From Stenotrophomonas ginsengisoli (GTDB lineage: Bacteria > Pseudomonadota > Gammaproteobacteria > Xanthomonadales > Xanthomonadaceae), in assembly GCF_001431485.1 (NCBI RefSeq), contig NZ_LDJM01000022.1, forward strand, positions 41,213-105,212: a stretch of 64,000 nt of DNA. The letters run 5' to 3'. The position numbers and the translations under genes were made by a program. Under the pieces are notes generated by a model. It ran no database searches. It saw only the letters and a program-made list of their open reading frames with translations, and was not told the DNA's origin. Shown in pieces: positions 63,957 through 64,000 of this stretch (its first letter is position 1; every line of letters starts with the position of its first letter).

Positions 63957-64000
63957 GCGTGCAATGACCGCTGCCGGTGTCGGCAGCGGTCATTGCACGC
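63957..64000. repeat. Perfect 20-bp inverted repeat with 4-base loop
   Basis: The arms 63957-63976 and 63981-64000 are exact reverse complements around GTGT; the repeat ends at the window edge and may continue beyond it. It abuts the DUF2752 start codon. There is no T run, so it is not a standard terminator for a gene to the right. Confidence 0.9.

Overview
The window is high-GC DNA packed with genes and reads as a Xanthomonadaceae chromosome, most likely Stenotrophomonas or a close relative. Three things point that way: a CRP-like Clp regulator beside speD, coq7 and rplM-rpsI; a trp cluster with DUF1543 and HAD genes mixed in; and two proteins ending in what looks like the XVIPCD domain of the Xanthomonadales bacteria-killing type IV secretion system. 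The GTAG-hairpin REP elements that crowd S. maltophilia genomes were not seen by eye, so S. maltophilia itself is less likely. All calls come from reading the sequence; no database search was run.

Layout. 1-3.2 kb: envelope and hypothetical genes (DUF998, DUF1653, a Cys-rich secreted protein, a TMEM43 homologue). 3.2-9.5 kb: a large MalT-like LuxR regulator and a branched-chain 2-oxoacid dehydrogenase operon (E1 alpha, E1 beta, E2). 9.7-18 kb: a large secreted ExeM-type nuclease, an AbgT transporter, a POT peptide transporter and an unknown membrane-anchored protein. 18-21.5 kb: tyrosine catabolism (MarR regulator, hppD, unknown gene, hmgA). 22.8-28.7 kb: a tightly overlapping Mrp/Pha-type cation/proton antiporter operon with fused A and B subunits. 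28.8-31.1 kb: universal stress protein, SDR-like protein and Mpo1-like protein.

Two probable interbacterial toxin-immunity loci lie between housekeeping genes. At 31.2-35.0 kb a signal-less peptidoglycan hydrolase (GH19, NlpC/P60-like, peptidoglycan-binding, XVIPCD) is preceded in the same direction by three exported proteins that are candidate immunity factors. At 38.9-42.9 kb a lipase-like XVIPCD protein faces a recent tandem duplication of ankyrin lipoprotein genes. No secretion machinery is in the window, so both would rely on a T4SS encoded elsewhere.

35.2-38.9 kb carries purC, a J-domain protein, rpe, a GNAT acetyltransferase and a YegS-like lipid kinase. 43.1-48.3 kb is the trp cluster (trpE, trpG, DUF1543, trpD, trpC, HAD phosphatase). 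48.3-54.9 kb holds a TauE/SafE exporter, clp, speD, coq7, rplM-rpsI, a 7-bp tandem repeat, duplicated tRNA-Gln genes plus tRNA-Met, rppH, bfd behind a Fur-like promoter, and a bacterioferritin lacking three ferroxidase ligands. 55.0-59.3 kb is a hybrid histidine kinase paired with a receiver protein whose GGDEF and EAL domains look inactive. 59.4-64 kb carries DUF4126, a coiled-coil membrane protein, bactofilin, erpA, nudC, ampE and DUF2752, ending in a perfect 20-bp inverted repeat.
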